From: Piliocolobus tephrosceles
Lineage: Eukaryota > Chordata > Mammalia > Primates > Cercopithecidae
Assembly: GCF_002776525.5 (NCBI RefSeq)
Contig: NC_045452.1
Location: 24,233,407-24,297,406 of the forward strand
Length of the DNA stretch: 64,000 nucleotides
Reading direction: 5' to 3'
Under the pieces are notes generated by a model that worked only from the letters and a program-made list of their open reading frames with translations, ran no database searches and had not been told where the DNA came from. Positions 23,380 to 33,672 of this stretch are shown here, in pieces. The position numbers and the translations under genes are program-made. Numbering within the stretch: position 1 is the stretch's first letter; each line of letters opens with the position of its first letter.

Positions 23380-23953
23380 AGCTTGCCCACGGAGCTTCTG
23401 CCCTGGGGGGCGACTGAGACCCGACAAGTGGGTCCCGTCCCCGCCCCAGATGTGCGCCTCGCCCCTCGGAGGCGCGGCTCCGCCTACGCCCAGACCCATC
23501 CTCCCAGCCAGCCCGCTCAGCGCGCTCTGGCAAACTTTCCGCGTCCAGAACCCGCCCGCGTCTACACCTGCTCGCGGTTCAACCGCAAGCGCACGTCTAC
23601 ACGGTCTCACCTGCCCCTGGGTTGCTGGAGGGTGCCTCGGTCACGGGTCCGCGTCTCCACAGGCTCAGCAGCTGCGAGTCCCCCGGACTGCCGACCTCAG
23701 CCTTGGAGATCCGTCTTGACCACCCCCGGATTCGGAGGCGCCCCGGCCGGACCACCTGTGCTGGTCTACACCTCCTCGGCAACCCCGGGTCACCGGAGAT
23801 GCTTCGGTTCGAGGGCCCCACCTGCACCACCCATGGCTCTCGAGACCCTTCAGAGCGCGGACCCGGCCGAGACCCCGCGGAGCCGCTGCGCGTGGCCGGT
23901 GCCCGCGGTCGCCCCCCGGTCCCGTCCGCGGCGAAACTGCCGGGGCTACTTAC

Positions 23954-24160
23954 CGGGCCCGCGGCCTCACGCTGCGGTCCGGGTTGCGCCGCCGCCTCTC
24001 TCACACATTTTGCGATATCGTCGTTGGCGAAAGAAAATGTTGTAAATCCTCCTGCGGCCACGTGGCTGTCCCCCACCTGCTTCTCTCTTTCTCTGGCCCT
24101 CAGGACAAAACGGCCCCGCGGCCGGCCGCTGGCTACGGGGTTCCAGGCGGGCGACGCTGG
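23954..24160 (-). ncRNA. Candidate first exon of a leftward non-coding RNA
   Basis: Inferred only from promoter layout and a perfect GTAAGT donor at 23953. The right end is a guess placed below the GC boxes. The open frame across it starts at GTG, not ATG, and matches no family I know. The position left of NFAM1 suggests the human lncRNA LINC01315, recalled with low confidence. No downstream acceptor could be assigned. Confidence 0.35.
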
Positions 24161-24167
24161 CCGCGGC

Positions 24168-24222
24168 GGGGCGTGGTCTGGGGCGGGGAGGGCGGGGCGT
24201 GGTCGGGGCAGGGGCGGGGCAC
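24168..24222. promoter_or_regulatory. GC-box cluster
   Basis: At least three GGGGCGGGG/AGGGCGGGG-type Sp1/KLF sites interleaved with GGGGCGTGGTC, inside the CpG island. Confidence 0.6.
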
Positions 24223-24287
24223 GCCGGTTCCGGCCGCCCTCCCCCGGGAAATCGGGCCTGAGACTAGGGCTCCTGTTCCAGCTCTTG

Positions 24288-24324
24288 ATTGGTCGGTCGG
24301 CCAGCAGTACTGACGTCTGATTGG
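24288..24324 (-). promoter_or_regulatory. CCAAT-CRE-CCAAT module
   Basis: Two ATTGG boxes (CCAAT on minus) start 32 bp apart, about three helical turns, with TGACGTCT between them. NF-Y pairs at about 31-33 bp spacing are typical of cell-cycle and stress promoters (known). Factor occupancy is inferred. Confidence 0.6.
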
Positions 24325-24519
24325 CTGAGACAAAGAAGGGACTAAGGCCATAGGGATGGGGGTTGTGGATTTCATTCTCTGCCTCTTCGCTCTGGCGGCG
24401 GCCGCTGCTCTTTCGGACCTTTCTGAACTCTGCGGCCTTTTCCTCTCTGCTTCCGTGCTCCCTATCATAACGCTACCTGCATTTCCTTGTCCTTCTCTAC
24501 CAAACAGTACCTGGAGATA

Positions 24520-24610
24520 GGGACATGGGGTTTGTGCTGCTCACCACTGTCTCCCCAGGGCCTGGCACACAGTACGGGCTCAAAACGCGTTAGTGGAATG
24601 AATTAGTGGA
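24520..24610 (+). mobile_element. L2 3' tail
   Basis: 'ctccccagggcctggcacac', then a degenerate GAATGAATTAGTGGA tail. Confidence 0.6.
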
Positions 24611-24639
24611 AAACATGCATACAGGTGTTTAGAGCTATC

Positions 24640-24870
24640 TTTAATGTTGGCAACATCCCTAGGAGATGATATTACTATTCTCTCCCATCCCTACAAGATG
24701 ATATTACTATTCTCTCCCAAGGATGAGGAAACCGAGGTGCAGAGAAATTCGGTCACCTGGGAATGAATGGCTGAACTGATGCTGGGACATGCTTACATCG
24801 CTGGATCTCAGATCCTCTACACAGCAATGCCCTGTGCAGTGTCAGAGCTCAGTTTCCCGTTTATCAAGTG
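24640..24870 (-). mobile_element. MIR SINE with internal tandem duplication
   Basis: 'ggatgaggaaaccgaggtgc' is antisense MIR core. Bases 24656-24687 and 24688-24719 are 32-bp copies differing at two positions. Confidence 0.7.
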
Positions 24871-24912
24871 TTGTATTAGAGCACAAGATAGGTTAGAAGA
24901 TGGATTATTACT

Positions 24913-25188
24913 GCCAGGCCCTGTGGCTCACGCCTATAATCCCAGCACTTGGGGAGGCCCGGGCGGGAGGAGCGCTTGAGCCCAGGGGTTCGAAACAGCC
25001 TGGCCAACATGGCGAAACCCCGTCTCTACAAAAAACAATTGAAAAGTTTTCTGGGCATGGTGGTGTGCACCTGTAGTCCCAGCTACTTGGCAGGCTGAGG
25101 TGGGAGGATCACTTGAGCCCAGGAGTTGGAGGCTGCAGTGCTATGATTGTACCACTTGCACTCCAGCCTGGGTGACAGGAAAAAAAAA
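24913..25188 (+). mobile_element. Alu
   Basis: 'gccaggccctgtggctcacg' start; J-like 'gaggatcacttgagcccagg'. Confidence 0.88.
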
Positions 25189-25378
25189 AATCTCTACTAA
25201 AAATACAAAAATTAGCCGGTCATGTTGGTGGGCGCCTGTAGTCCCAGCTACTCGGGAGGCTGAGGCAGGAGAATGGCAGTGAACCTGCGAGGCGGAGCTT
25301 GCAGTGAGCTGAGTTGGCACCACTGAACTCTAGCCTGGGCGAGAGAGCAAGACTCCCATCTCAAAAAAAAAAAAAAAA
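25189..25378 (+). mobile_element. Alu fragment fused to the preceding tail
   Basis: Begins at 'tctctactaaaaatacaaaa', lacks the first half, ends in A17. Confidence 0.85.
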
Positions 25379-25389
25379 ATTGTTATTTC

Positions 25390-25685
25390 GGCAGGCCACG
25401 GTGGCTCAGGCCTGTAATCCCAGCACTTTGGGAAGCCGAAGTGGGTGGATGACCTGAGGTCAGGAGTTCGAGACTAGCCTGGCCAACATGGTGAAACCCC
25501 ATCTCTACTAAAAAATACAAAAATTAACTGAGCATGCTGGTGGGCACCTGTAATCTCGGCTACTCGAGAGGCTGGGGCAGGAGAATCACTTGAACCCAGA
25601 AGACAGAGGTTGTAGTGAGCTGAGATCATGCCACTGGCACTCCAGCCTGGGCGACAAGAGCGAAACTCTGTCTCAAAAAAAAAAA
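25390..25685 (+). mobile_element. Alu
   Basis: Starts 'ggcaggccacggtggctcag' and ends in A-tail. Confidence 0.9.
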
Positions 25686-26220
25686 GTGTCATTTCCATGA
25701 ACATGCTTGAGCATGCTATACCCAACACTGTGCTTGGCAGTATGATTGACACAGCCTCTGCTTCCATGTTAAATTCCTGGTAACCTGCTGGGCTCTTTCC
25801 CTTCCTGGGAATCCACCCCCTGACCCCCCACTGCACCCCTATCACAGGGGAAGTTGGAAGCACTCTGCTCAACCCAGGCTGCCTTGCCCACTCTTGACAG
25901 TTTGGGGTATTTGGGGTGGATTTTCCTGTGGAAGGATCTTGAAGCAGACTGACTTGCCGGCTGCTGTTCTCTGACGGGAAGGAGGTCCTTGAGATGGCCC
26001 CCCAATAAGGTCCTTTTGATTGAGAGATGACGTATGAAATGGGATGGGGGAGAGGGCTTCCTCTGACAAAGGAAGGTGTAGAAGCTTCTCCTGGAGTTGG
26101 GCAGGGAAGGGTTAATCAACTAGAAAAATGCTGTCTGAGAGCCTGTCTCCCATTGGCAGCCAGATTGAGGCATGAAGAGGAGGAGCTGGCTTGATGGTGT
26201 GGTGAAGGAGTTCTCCCTGC
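25686..26220. other. Unique sequence, no gene seen
   Basis: No repeat or exon recognised. Confidence 0.45.
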
Positions 26221-26221
26221 A

Positions 26222-26412
26222 TCTGTCTTTACATGGCCTTCTTACAGGGACATCAGTCATTAGATTTAGGCCCCATCCTAATCCAGTGTGACCTCATCTT
26301 AAGATGATTACATCTGTAAAGACCCTATTTCCCAATCAGGTTGCATTCACAGGTATCGGCGGTCAGGACTTCAACATACCTTTCTGGGGGACACAATTCA
26401 ACAAGGCTCAAT
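26222..26412 (-). mobile_element. MaLR-type LTR fragment
   Basis: Antisense phrases 'tgacctcatcttaagatgat', 'aaagaccctatttcccaatc' and 'ggggacacaattcaacaagg' are typical of MaLR (MLT1/MST-like) LTRs. Family assignment from memory. Endogenous retrovirus-like, non-coding. Confidence 0.6.
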
Positions 26413-26674
26413 GAGGAAAGAACATTTTGATTAGAAGGGAACAGCAAGAGCAGAGGCCCCAGGGCTGCCCAAGGTGGATGCCCCTGTCCCTGCCCACTGT
26501 TCTCTTGGGATTCCACAGATCCTGGTGCCTGGCAGCTGCAGAAACAGAGATGGGAGGCAGCTGACCCTCTGGACATCAGGCCTTCTCAGCCAACCCTGCC
26601 CAGCCTGGTGCCAGAGGAGGGCCCCTCCTCCCTCCTCCTCCCTGGTCCTCACTCCCACCCACATCCCAAGATAG

Positions 26675-26770
26675 ACAAGGACAATAAAAGCTGTTTCATA
26701 AGCAGCTGGTGATTAATTGCCAAGTTAATTAAAGAGGCAGTAATTGCAGTCTGATTTCAGAGGAAGGAGT
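26675..26770. promoter_or_regulatory. Homeodomain/E-box motif cluster
   Basis: Within 95 bp: CAGCTG, GATTAATTGC, GTTAATTAAAG and GTAATTGCAG, an AT-rich island in GC-rich unique DNA. It looks like a conserved enhancer core; conservation was not tested. Confidence 0.4.
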
Positions 26771-26879
26771 GATGTCTTGAACAGGGGTGGGTGGTCAGCT
26801 TAGGTCTCCCTGACAAGGCAGAACCAGAAGACAGAAAGGATTTGAAAAGCCAGGAAGGAAAAACAGGCACACTTATTTT

Positions 26880-27041
26880 TTATTTATTTTTTAAATGGTG
26901 TCTCACTCTGTCTCTCAGGCTGGAGTGCAGTGGTGGCGCAATCTTGGCCCACTGCAACCTCCACCTCCTAGGTTCAAGTGATTCTCCTGTCTCAGCCTCC
27001 CAAGTAGCTGGGACTACAGGTGCATGCCACCACATGCCACC
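26880..27041 (-). mobile_element. Alu fragment
   Basis: Antisense Alu cut after 'gtgcatgccaccacatgcc'; the next Alu is inserted there. Confidence 0.85.
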
Positions 27042-27340
27042 CATTTTTTTTTTTTTTTTTTTGACAGAGTCCCACTCTGTTGCCAGGCTGGAGTGCAGTG
27101 GCACGATCTCCGCTCACTGCAACCTCTGCCTCCTGGGTTCAAGCAATTCTCCTGCCTCAGCCTCCCTAGTAGCTGGGACTATAGGCGTGCACCACCACAC
27201 CCACCTACTTTTTGTATTTTTAGTAGAGACAGGGTTTCACCATGTTGGCCAGGCTGGTCTCGTGCTCCTGACCCCAGGTGATCCTCCTGCCTTGGCCTCC
27301 CAAAGTGCTGGGACCACAGGCATGAGCCACTGCATCCATC
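27042..27340 (-). mobile_element. Alu
   Basis: T18 start, ends 'catgagccactgcatcc'. Confidence 0.9.
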
Positions 27341-27372
27341 CAAAGCACCCTCTTTCTAAAGGTACAACTGTT

Positions 27373-27664
27373 GGCTGGGCGCAGTGGCTCACGCCTGTAA
27401 TCCCAGCACTCTTGGAGGCTGAGGCGGGTGGATCACCTGAGCTCAGGAGTTCGAGATCAGCCTGGCCAACATGGTGAAACCCTGTTTCTACTAAAAATAC
27501 AAAAATTATCCAGGTATGGTGGCATGCATCTGTAGTCCCAGCTACGTGAGAGGCTGAGGCAAGAGAATGGCTTGAACCTGGGAGGCGGCGGTTGCAGTGA
27601 GCCAAGATCGCACCATTGCACTCCAGTCTGGGCGACAGAGGAAGACTCCATCTCAAAAAAAAAA
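27373..27664 (+). mobile_element. Alu
   Basis: Starts 'ggctgggcgcagtggctcac' and ends in A-tail. Confidence 0.9.
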
Positions 27665-28682
27665 TGGGAGGGGGGCTTCAATCATAGCTGCAATATTTCA
27701 TTTGACAGAGTCAGATGGGGGACTTAGATGCTTAAGCTTATCTTTGTACTTTTCTATGTCTTTGAAATATTTCATTAACATCCACACACATACAAAAAAA
27801 TGGCAGGGGAGAGGTTAAGTGTTTCTAAATTCTAGTTTGGGATTTATAAATGGTTTCAAATACCAGTGTGCCTTACTTTACACAATGGAGAGGGTCTTAA
27901 AATTCTGTGTAAATTGAATCTCGTTGGCCCACCCAGTACATCTTAACACCACTGATGCTCTAGCTTCGTTTCTGATTGATTTTCCCTGGCAGAGGTACCA
28001 AATTCTTTGCTTTAAGTGTCAGGCTCTCTCTGTCAAGTAGTTAATGACCTATAAAGCACTTAAAACGTACTGGAGGAGATGCGATTTGGAGGCACCCTGC
28101 AGTGTATCCTCTCTTATTGTCGGTAATCACCCCTCATTTATTTGCTCTTATTGGTTTGGAATTTGCTATCAGGTTTTCCTGAAGCTGAGCCCACCAAGAA
28201 TGGTCCAATTCTATGCGGGCCCAGATGGGTGCCTGGATTGGAACCTAGGGCCAGCGGGCAGCCAGTGTGGCCTCTTTCCTTACGAGCCCTTCGGCTTGGG
28301 TGCCCTGGTCATCTCTTGGCCACACATTCAGCGGCTCTGCCACTTGCCAGCTGAGTGACCTTGAGCATTCAGTGACCCCCTCCAAGCCTCGCCTTCCTCC
28401 TCCACACTGCCCCAGAGATGGTGCCTGCCCCTGGGCAACTGGAAAATGACTCCAGCCTGGTGAGGTCAGTGCTGAGAGTCGGAGAAGAGGCCCAAGGTCA
28501 GGGTGAGCACGGAGGTCATGACCGAGGCAAGCTCCAGGGTCAGAGGTCATAGGAAGCATCCCCAAGGAGCACAAAATAGGGTGGGCCACTGACCGGGGGG
28601 CAGGAGAGCCTCTCAGAGCGGGGTCCAGCCTGGGAGGCAGAATAGGCTCTTCTAGGAGGGAAAATGTCTTCAGTTTCTCTCT
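27665..28682. other. Mostly unique sequence, no gene seen
   Basis: 27690-28030 is AT-rich and may include an old LINE or DNA element I could not name. 28140-28680 is GC-rich and unique. Confidence 0.4.
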
Positions 28683-28761
28683 CTCTTTCTTCCTTCCTTC
28701 CTTCCTTCCTTCCTTCCTTCCTTCCTTCCTTCCTTCCTTTCCTTTCCTTTCTTTTTTTCCT
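28683..28761. repeat. (TTCC)n microsatellite
   Basis: About 13 perfect TTCC units, then CCTTT units, leading into an Alu T-run. Confidence 0.92.
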
Positions 28762-29053
28762 TGAGATGGAGTCTTGCTCTGTCGCCCAGGCTGGAGTGCA
28801 GTGGTGTGATCTTGGCTCATTGCAACCGCCATCTCCCAGGTTCAAGCAATTCTCCTGCCTCAGCCTCCTGAGTAGCTGGAACTACAGGCATGCACCACCA
28901 CACCTGGCTAATTTTTGTATTTTTAGTAGAGAAAGGTTTCGTCATATTGGCCAGGCTCGTCTCAAACTCCTGATCTCGGGTGTGAGATCAGGACCACCTG
29001 CCCTCAGCCTCCCAAAGTGCTGGGATTACAGGTGTGAGCCACCGCACCTGGCC
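28762..29053 (-). mobile_element. Alu
   Basis: Antisense body with a short insertion 'gtgtgagatcagg'; ends 'gagccaccgcacctggcc'. Confidence 0.9.
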
Positions 29054-29607
29054 TGTGTCTTCATTTTCTATGGCTGCTATAACTAATCACCACAAACCTG
29101 GTGACTTAAAACAACACACGTTAGCCCTATTGAGAAGCTGAGAGAAAAAAAGAAAGAAAAAAATTATATTTAAAAAACCCACAACACAACACACAATTTA
29201 TTTTCTTACAGTTCTCAAGACCAGAAATTCAGGATCAGTTTCAACAGGCAGAAACCAGGGTGTTCACAGGGCCATGTTCCCTCCAGAGGCTTTGAGGAGT
29301 ATCTGTTTCCCTGCCCTCTCCTGCCTCTGGGGCTGTGGCATCTTCTTCCATCTTCAAAACCAGTGGCGTAGCATCTTCAGACCTCTTTCTCTGCTTCCAT
29401 CATCACACCACCTTCTGCCTTTGGTCTGTAATCTCCCTCTGCATCCCTCTTATAAGGGCATTTGTGATTGTAATGATCCAGGATAATCTCCTCATCTCCA
29501 GATCCTTAATCACATCTGCAGCACCTTTGCAATATAAGGTAACATTCACAGGTTCCAGGGATTAGGATGTGGCCATCTTGGCGAGCGTGGGATTCTTCAG
29601 CCTACCA
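29054..29607 (-). mobile_element. MLT1 LTR (ERVL-MaLR)
   Basis: Antisense MLT1 from 'tgtgtcttcattttctatgg' to 'cagcctaccacag', with 'cacagggccatgttccctcc', 'caggataatctcctcatctc' and 'aggttccagggattaggatg' in order. An A/C-rich insertion lies at about 29120-29195. Solo LTR, no coding remnant. Confidence 0.82.
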
Positions 29608-29634
29608 CAGAAGGCCACCAACCAAAGTGGTTCA

Positions 29635-29795
29635 GATCATGGATTCTGAAGCCACTGCTGGGGTCTGAATCTCAACTGCACCATCTGCCAGCTAGGTGAC
29701 CTTGGGCGAGTTGTTATAGCTCTCTGAGGCTCAGTTTCCTCATCTGCGAAATGGGATCAGTGCCTACTTACCACCACAGATAAAAACTCAATAGG
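29635..29795 (+). mobile_element. MIR SINE
   Basis: 'tgccagctaggtgaccttgg', then 'cagtttcctcatctgcgaaa'. Confidence 0.85.
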
Positions 29796-30212
29796 CATTT
29801 AACTGTCAGACAGGTAGGGGGAGTTTCATGTGCCAGAGCCTGGACCTTGAAAGAGGCCCCAGCAGGGCCCTTTTGTAGGAGGAAGGGAGGAAGGGCAGGA
29901 AGGGGGACGGGCAGGGCAGGTGGAGGAAGAAGCTGAACCATGTCCCAGGGATGTGTGTGTGTGCTCTGTCCTAAGGGTAATGAACAGGGGACAACAGAAG
30001 GTGTTTAAGTAGGGCAATTTTTTTTTTTGGTTTATTTTTGGTTTGTGTTATTGAAATGTAATTCACATATTATAAAATTTACCCTTTTAAAGTGTACAAT
30101 TCAATGAATTTTAGCATATTCTCGAGGCTGTCTAACCATCACTGCTGTCGCATTCCAGAACATTTCCATTACCTCATGAAAAATCCCTATACCCATTAGC
30201 AGTTTTTTGGGT

Positions 30213-30501
30213 TTTTTGTTTGTTTGTTTTTTTGAGACGGAGTCTCGCTCTGTCGCCCAGGCTGGAGTGCAGTGGCGCGATCTCTGCTCACTGCAAGCCC
30301 CGCCTCCCGGGTTCACACCATTCTCCTGCCTCAGCCTCCCCAGTAGCTGGGACGACAGGTACCCGCCACCCGCGCCTGGCTAATGTTTTGTATTTTTAGT
30401 AGCTATGGGGTTTCACCGTGGTCTCGATCTCCTGACCTTGTGATCCACCCACCTCAGCCTCCCAAAGTGCTGGGATTACAGGCACGAGCCACCGCGCCGG
30501 G
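30213..30501 (-). mobile_element. AluY-like
   Basis: 'cgggttcacaccattctcct'; small deletion before 'gtggtctcgatctcc'; ends 'ccaccgcgccgggcc'. Confidence 0.88.
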
Positions 30502-30648
30502 CCCTGCCCGGCTAATTTTTTGTATTTTTAGTAGAGACGGAGTTTCACTGTATTAGCCAGGATGGTCTCTATCTCCTGACCTCATGATCCGCCCACCTTG
30601 GCCTCCCAAAGTGTTGGGATTACAGGCGTGAGCCACCGTGCCCGGCCA
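30502..30648 (-). mobile_element. Alu left-half fragment
   Basis: Starts at 'ctgcccggctaattttttg', ends 'gagccaccgtgcccggcc'. Probably cut by the neighbouring Alus. Confidence 0.85.
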
Positions 30649-30948
30649 GCAGTTTTTTTTTTTTCCTAGATGGAGTCTCACTCTGTCGCCCAGAATGGAG
30701 AGCAGTGGCACCGTGTCGGCTCACTGCAACCTCAGTCTCCTGGATTCAAGCAATTCTCCTGCCTCAGCCTACTGAGTAGCTGGGATTACAGGCGCCCACC
30801 ACCACACCCAGCTAAGTTTTATATTTGTAGTAGAGATAGGGTTTCACCATGTTGGCCAGGCTGGTCTCAAACTCCTGACCTCTGGTGATCCGCCCACCTT
30901 GGCCTCCCAAAGTGCTAGGATTACGGGCGAGAGCCATCGTGCCCGGCC
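30649..30948 (-). mobile_element. Alu
   Basis: Poly-T start, full body, ends 'gagccatcgtgcccggcc'. Confidence 0.9.
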
Positions 30949-31024
30949 GTCTGGCTAATCTTTGTATTTTTAGTAGAGATAGGATTTCACCGTGTTGGCC
31001 AGGTGTGGGCCACTGCGCCTGGCC
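30949..31024 (-). mobile_element. Alu fragment
   Basis: 'ctggctaatctttgtatttt' to 'gccactgcgcctggccc', with an internal deletion. Confidence 0.8.
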
Positions 31025-31324
31025 CTCATTAGCAGTTCTAAAGCTCTCTGCAATCTTGAACTCCAGGCTTGAACCCAGGAAGAAGGCAGGGGTGTCTTGA
31101 GCACGACAATGACCATCTATATTTCTGGAACTGGTCACTTGGCTGTGGGTCCTACCCTTATCCCTAAGACTCAGCTGCACAGACTTGTCCCAATGGGTCG
31201 GGAAGGACAGCAGCTCTCCTGGCTCCACGCCCGTCACATGACATGCCAGGGTTCCCCACCCGTAAGGGGCAGGAGATTGTGGGGCTGCTGGAGGAAGCTG
31301 CGAGGGCATTTGAGGCTGAGTGCT

Positions 31325-31655
31325 GGCTAAGCAGCAATGGCTCATGCTGGTAATCCCAGAACTTGGGAGGCCAAGGTGGCAGGATCGCCTGAGCTCAGGT
31401 GTTTGCAACCAGCCTGGGCAACATGGCAAAACCCGGTCTTTATGAAAAATACAAAAAATTAGCCAGGTGTGATGGTGTGCACCTGTATCCCAGCTACTCG
31501 GGAGACTGAGGCAGAGGACCACTTGAGCCCAGGAGGTTGAGGCTGCAGTGAGCTGTAATCGCACCACCGCACTCCAGCCCAGATGACAGAGTGAGATCCT
31601 GTCTCAAAAAACAAACAAACAAACAAAAAACAACAACAAAAAAACACATTAAAAA
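31325..31655 (+). mobile_element. Old Alu (AluJ-like)
   Basis: Diverged start 'ggctaagcagcaatggctca', tail of AAAC and AAC units. Confidence 0.82.
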
Positions 31656-32539
31656 TTATTTTTGGAAAACCATCCAATCAGTTAGAGAAAGAGAAAAAAG
31701 GAGCTTCTCCAGTGCTCCCCACACACCTCTGTCACCCACCCCTGGCCGGGCTCAGTTCTGCTGGGTACTTGGGGGAGTCCCAGGCCCCGAATGGTGAGGG
31801 ACATGTGGCCTAGCCTAGAGGCAGCTGCGGCAGGAGGGAGGCCATCTGGTGAGGCAAGAGGTAGCGGTCAGGACATTGCTGAGTCCGCTGAGGCATCCCC
31901 TGGCAATCACAAGGGCTTCTGGGATAAATTAGCAGAACCACCCTAACAGGGCTCATGGCCCCTGACGCAGGCACGTGTCCTCGGAGCCTCTTGACAGCCT
32001 TGGCAGCCAGGAATCCAAGGGAGGTGGGGGAGGGGAATGCCGGCCTTTCCCCTGTGCCTGGCCTCGCCTCCAACAGCTCAGCACACAGCCTCCCCAGCTC
32101 TCGCCATTAGGCAGAGGCTGCTGGCCTTCCAGAGCCTGCACTTTTCATTGCCTTGCTTCTCCTGGTGGTGTGGGTGCAGCAACAGTCTGTCTCAATTTTC
32201 ACACATGTAAAATGGGTCACATACTAATTAAAGATCACTTCCTGGAAATCAAAAAGAAAAATTCTCCCTTTTCACTAAGAACAGGTGTTGAATCACCAGT
32301 AAAGGAAAAGACTCCTTTATGTTTTGAACAAACAGCTCCTAAGCCCCTACTGTGAGTCAGGCAAAGACAAAGAGAGACAAATGAGGTATTTGCCATGCTT
32401 GGGAAACTCAGGAATTCTGGGGGGAGATGGATGTGTGTGAATTGATTCAGTTCGAAGAGGTCAAAGAAATAAGAGGATCGAGTAAACTGCTTGGTGTGGG
32501 AGGGGGCTTTAAGGAAGACTTCAGGGTGGAGGTAGCATT
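31656..32539. other. Mostly unique sequence, no gene seen
   Basis: 31680-32330 unique; 32335-32539 resembles diverged antisense L2. Confidence 0.4.
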
Positions 32540-32745
32540 TTTATTTTTATTTTTTGAGACTGAGTCTTACCCTGTGGCTGATATCTGTGGTGTTTGCCAC
32601 CACACCCGGCTAATTTTTGTATTTTTAGTAGAGATGGGGTTTTGCCATGTTGGCTAGGCTGGTCTCGAACTCCCGACCTCAGGTGATCCACCTGCCTTGG
32701 CCTCCCAAAGTGGTGGGATTGTAGGTGTGAGCCACTGTGCCTGGT
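32540..32745 (-). mobile_element. Alu with internal deletion
   Basis: Jumps from 'cttaccctgtggctgatatc' to 'gccaccacacccggctaatt'. The phrase 'gaggtagcattt' on both sides is the target duplication in L2 context. Confidence 0.85.
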
Positions 32746-33036
32746 TGGAGGTAGCATTTGAGCAGGAATTCCTCAGGCAAATAATAGGGTTCAGGGCCTC
32801 AGGGCAGGGAGAATGGTAGGAGCCCAGGCTCAGAGGTCGGGAGCTCAGCAACTTGGGGAACAGCCGACATGGATGGAAGCATGAATTGAGCTGGGGTGAC
32901 TTTGGGCCAGCAGGAGTCAGTCAGAAATGAGCTAGTAGACTCCATGAAGATAGGACTGTCCATTACTTATTCCAGCCACAGCACTGGGCATGACACATAG
33001 TTGGAGCAACAAATGTTGTTAAAAAAATGAAGGTAT

Positions 33037-33369
33037 GGCCAGGCATGGTGGCTCACACCTGTAATCCCAGCAATTTGGGAGGCTGAGGCAGGCGGATCAC
33101 TTGAGATCAGGAGTTTGAGACCATCCTGGCCAATGTGGTGAAACCCTGTCTATACTAAAAATACAAAAAATTAGCCAGGCGTGGTGGCACACACCTGTGA
33201 TCCCAGCTACTTGGAAAGCTGAGGAGCCGAGGCAGGAGAATTGCTTGAACCTGGGAGGCAGAGGTTGCAGTGAGAGGCAGAGGTTGCAGTGAGCCAAGAT
33301 TGTGCCACTGCACTCCAGCCTGGGTGATAGGAGAGAAACCCTGTCTCAAAAAAAAAAAAAAAAAAAAAA
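33037..33369 (+). mobile_element. Alu with small tandem duplication
   Basis: 'gaggcagaggttgcagtga' is present twice in a row near 33256-33292. A21-type tail. Confidence 0.9.
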
Positions 33370-33672
33370 GCTGAGAGTGGTAGCTCACACCTGGAATCCC
33401 AGCATTTTGGGAGGCCAAGGTAGGTGGATCTCTTGAAGTCAGGAGTTTGAGACCAGCCTGGCCAATATGGTGAAACTCCATCTCTACTAAAAATACACAA
33501 AAAATTAGCTGGGTGTGGTGGCATGTGCCTGTAGTCCTAGCTACTCCGGAGGATGGGGCGGAAGAACTGCTTGAACCCAGGAGGTGGAGATTGCAGTGTG
33601 CCTAGATCATACCACTGAACCCCAGCTTGGGCCTCACAGACAGGCTCCATCTCAAAAAAAAAAAAAAAAAGA
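33370..33672 (+). mobile_element. Alu
   Basis: Starts 'gctgagagtggtagctcaca' directly after the previous tail. Confidence 0.88.

Larger units (their letters stand above)
23380..24470. promoter_or_regulatory. CpG-island promoter, probably driving a minus-strand transcript
   Basis: This is the only dense CpG stretch in the window. From right to left it shows ATTGG (24320-24324), the CRE-like TGACGTCT (24311-24318), ATTGG (24288-24292), a cluster of GC boxes (24168-24222), CACGTG (24059-24064), and a minus-strand donor CCCG|GTAAGT at 23954/23953. On the minus strand the order is CCAAT, CRE, CCAAT, Sp1 sites, transcript start, first exon, donor: a normal promoter layout. A second donor GGCAG|GTGAGACC lies at 23611/23610. 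No ORF here looks coding. Divergent transcription to the right is possible, but I saw no matching plus-strand donor. Confidence 0.75.
30030..31060 (-). mobile_element. L1M-like fragment split by an Alu cluster
   Basis: 'gaaatgtaattcacatatta', 'aaagtgtacaattcaatgaa' and 'cagaacatttccattacctc' are an L1M-type phrase (30030-30212). It resumes at about 31025 with the repeated 'cattagcagtt', the target duplication. Confidence 0.6.

Noticed and set aside
23597..24076. 159-codon minus-strand frame through the CpG island
   Set aside because: It begins at GTG rather than ATG, crosses two strong splice donors and matches no known family. Long frames are expected in CpG-rich DNA.
23383..24320. 220- and 232-codon plus-strand frames in the CpG island
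   Set aside because: Overlapping frames rich in Pro/Arg/Ala from GC composition, with no domain, no plus-strand donor and no conserved motif.
26791..27477. 228-codon plus-strand frame
   Set aside because: Peptides such as 'ARLECSGTISAHCNL' and 'VAQAGVQW' are translated antisense Alu sequence.
29054..29607. Possible exon or ERV gene in a long open stretch
   Set aside because: The order of phrases matches an MLT1 LTR; no retroviral coding sequence is present.
30812..31567. 251-codon minus-strand frame
   Set aside because: A read-through of Alu pieces and unique DNA; no protein family.
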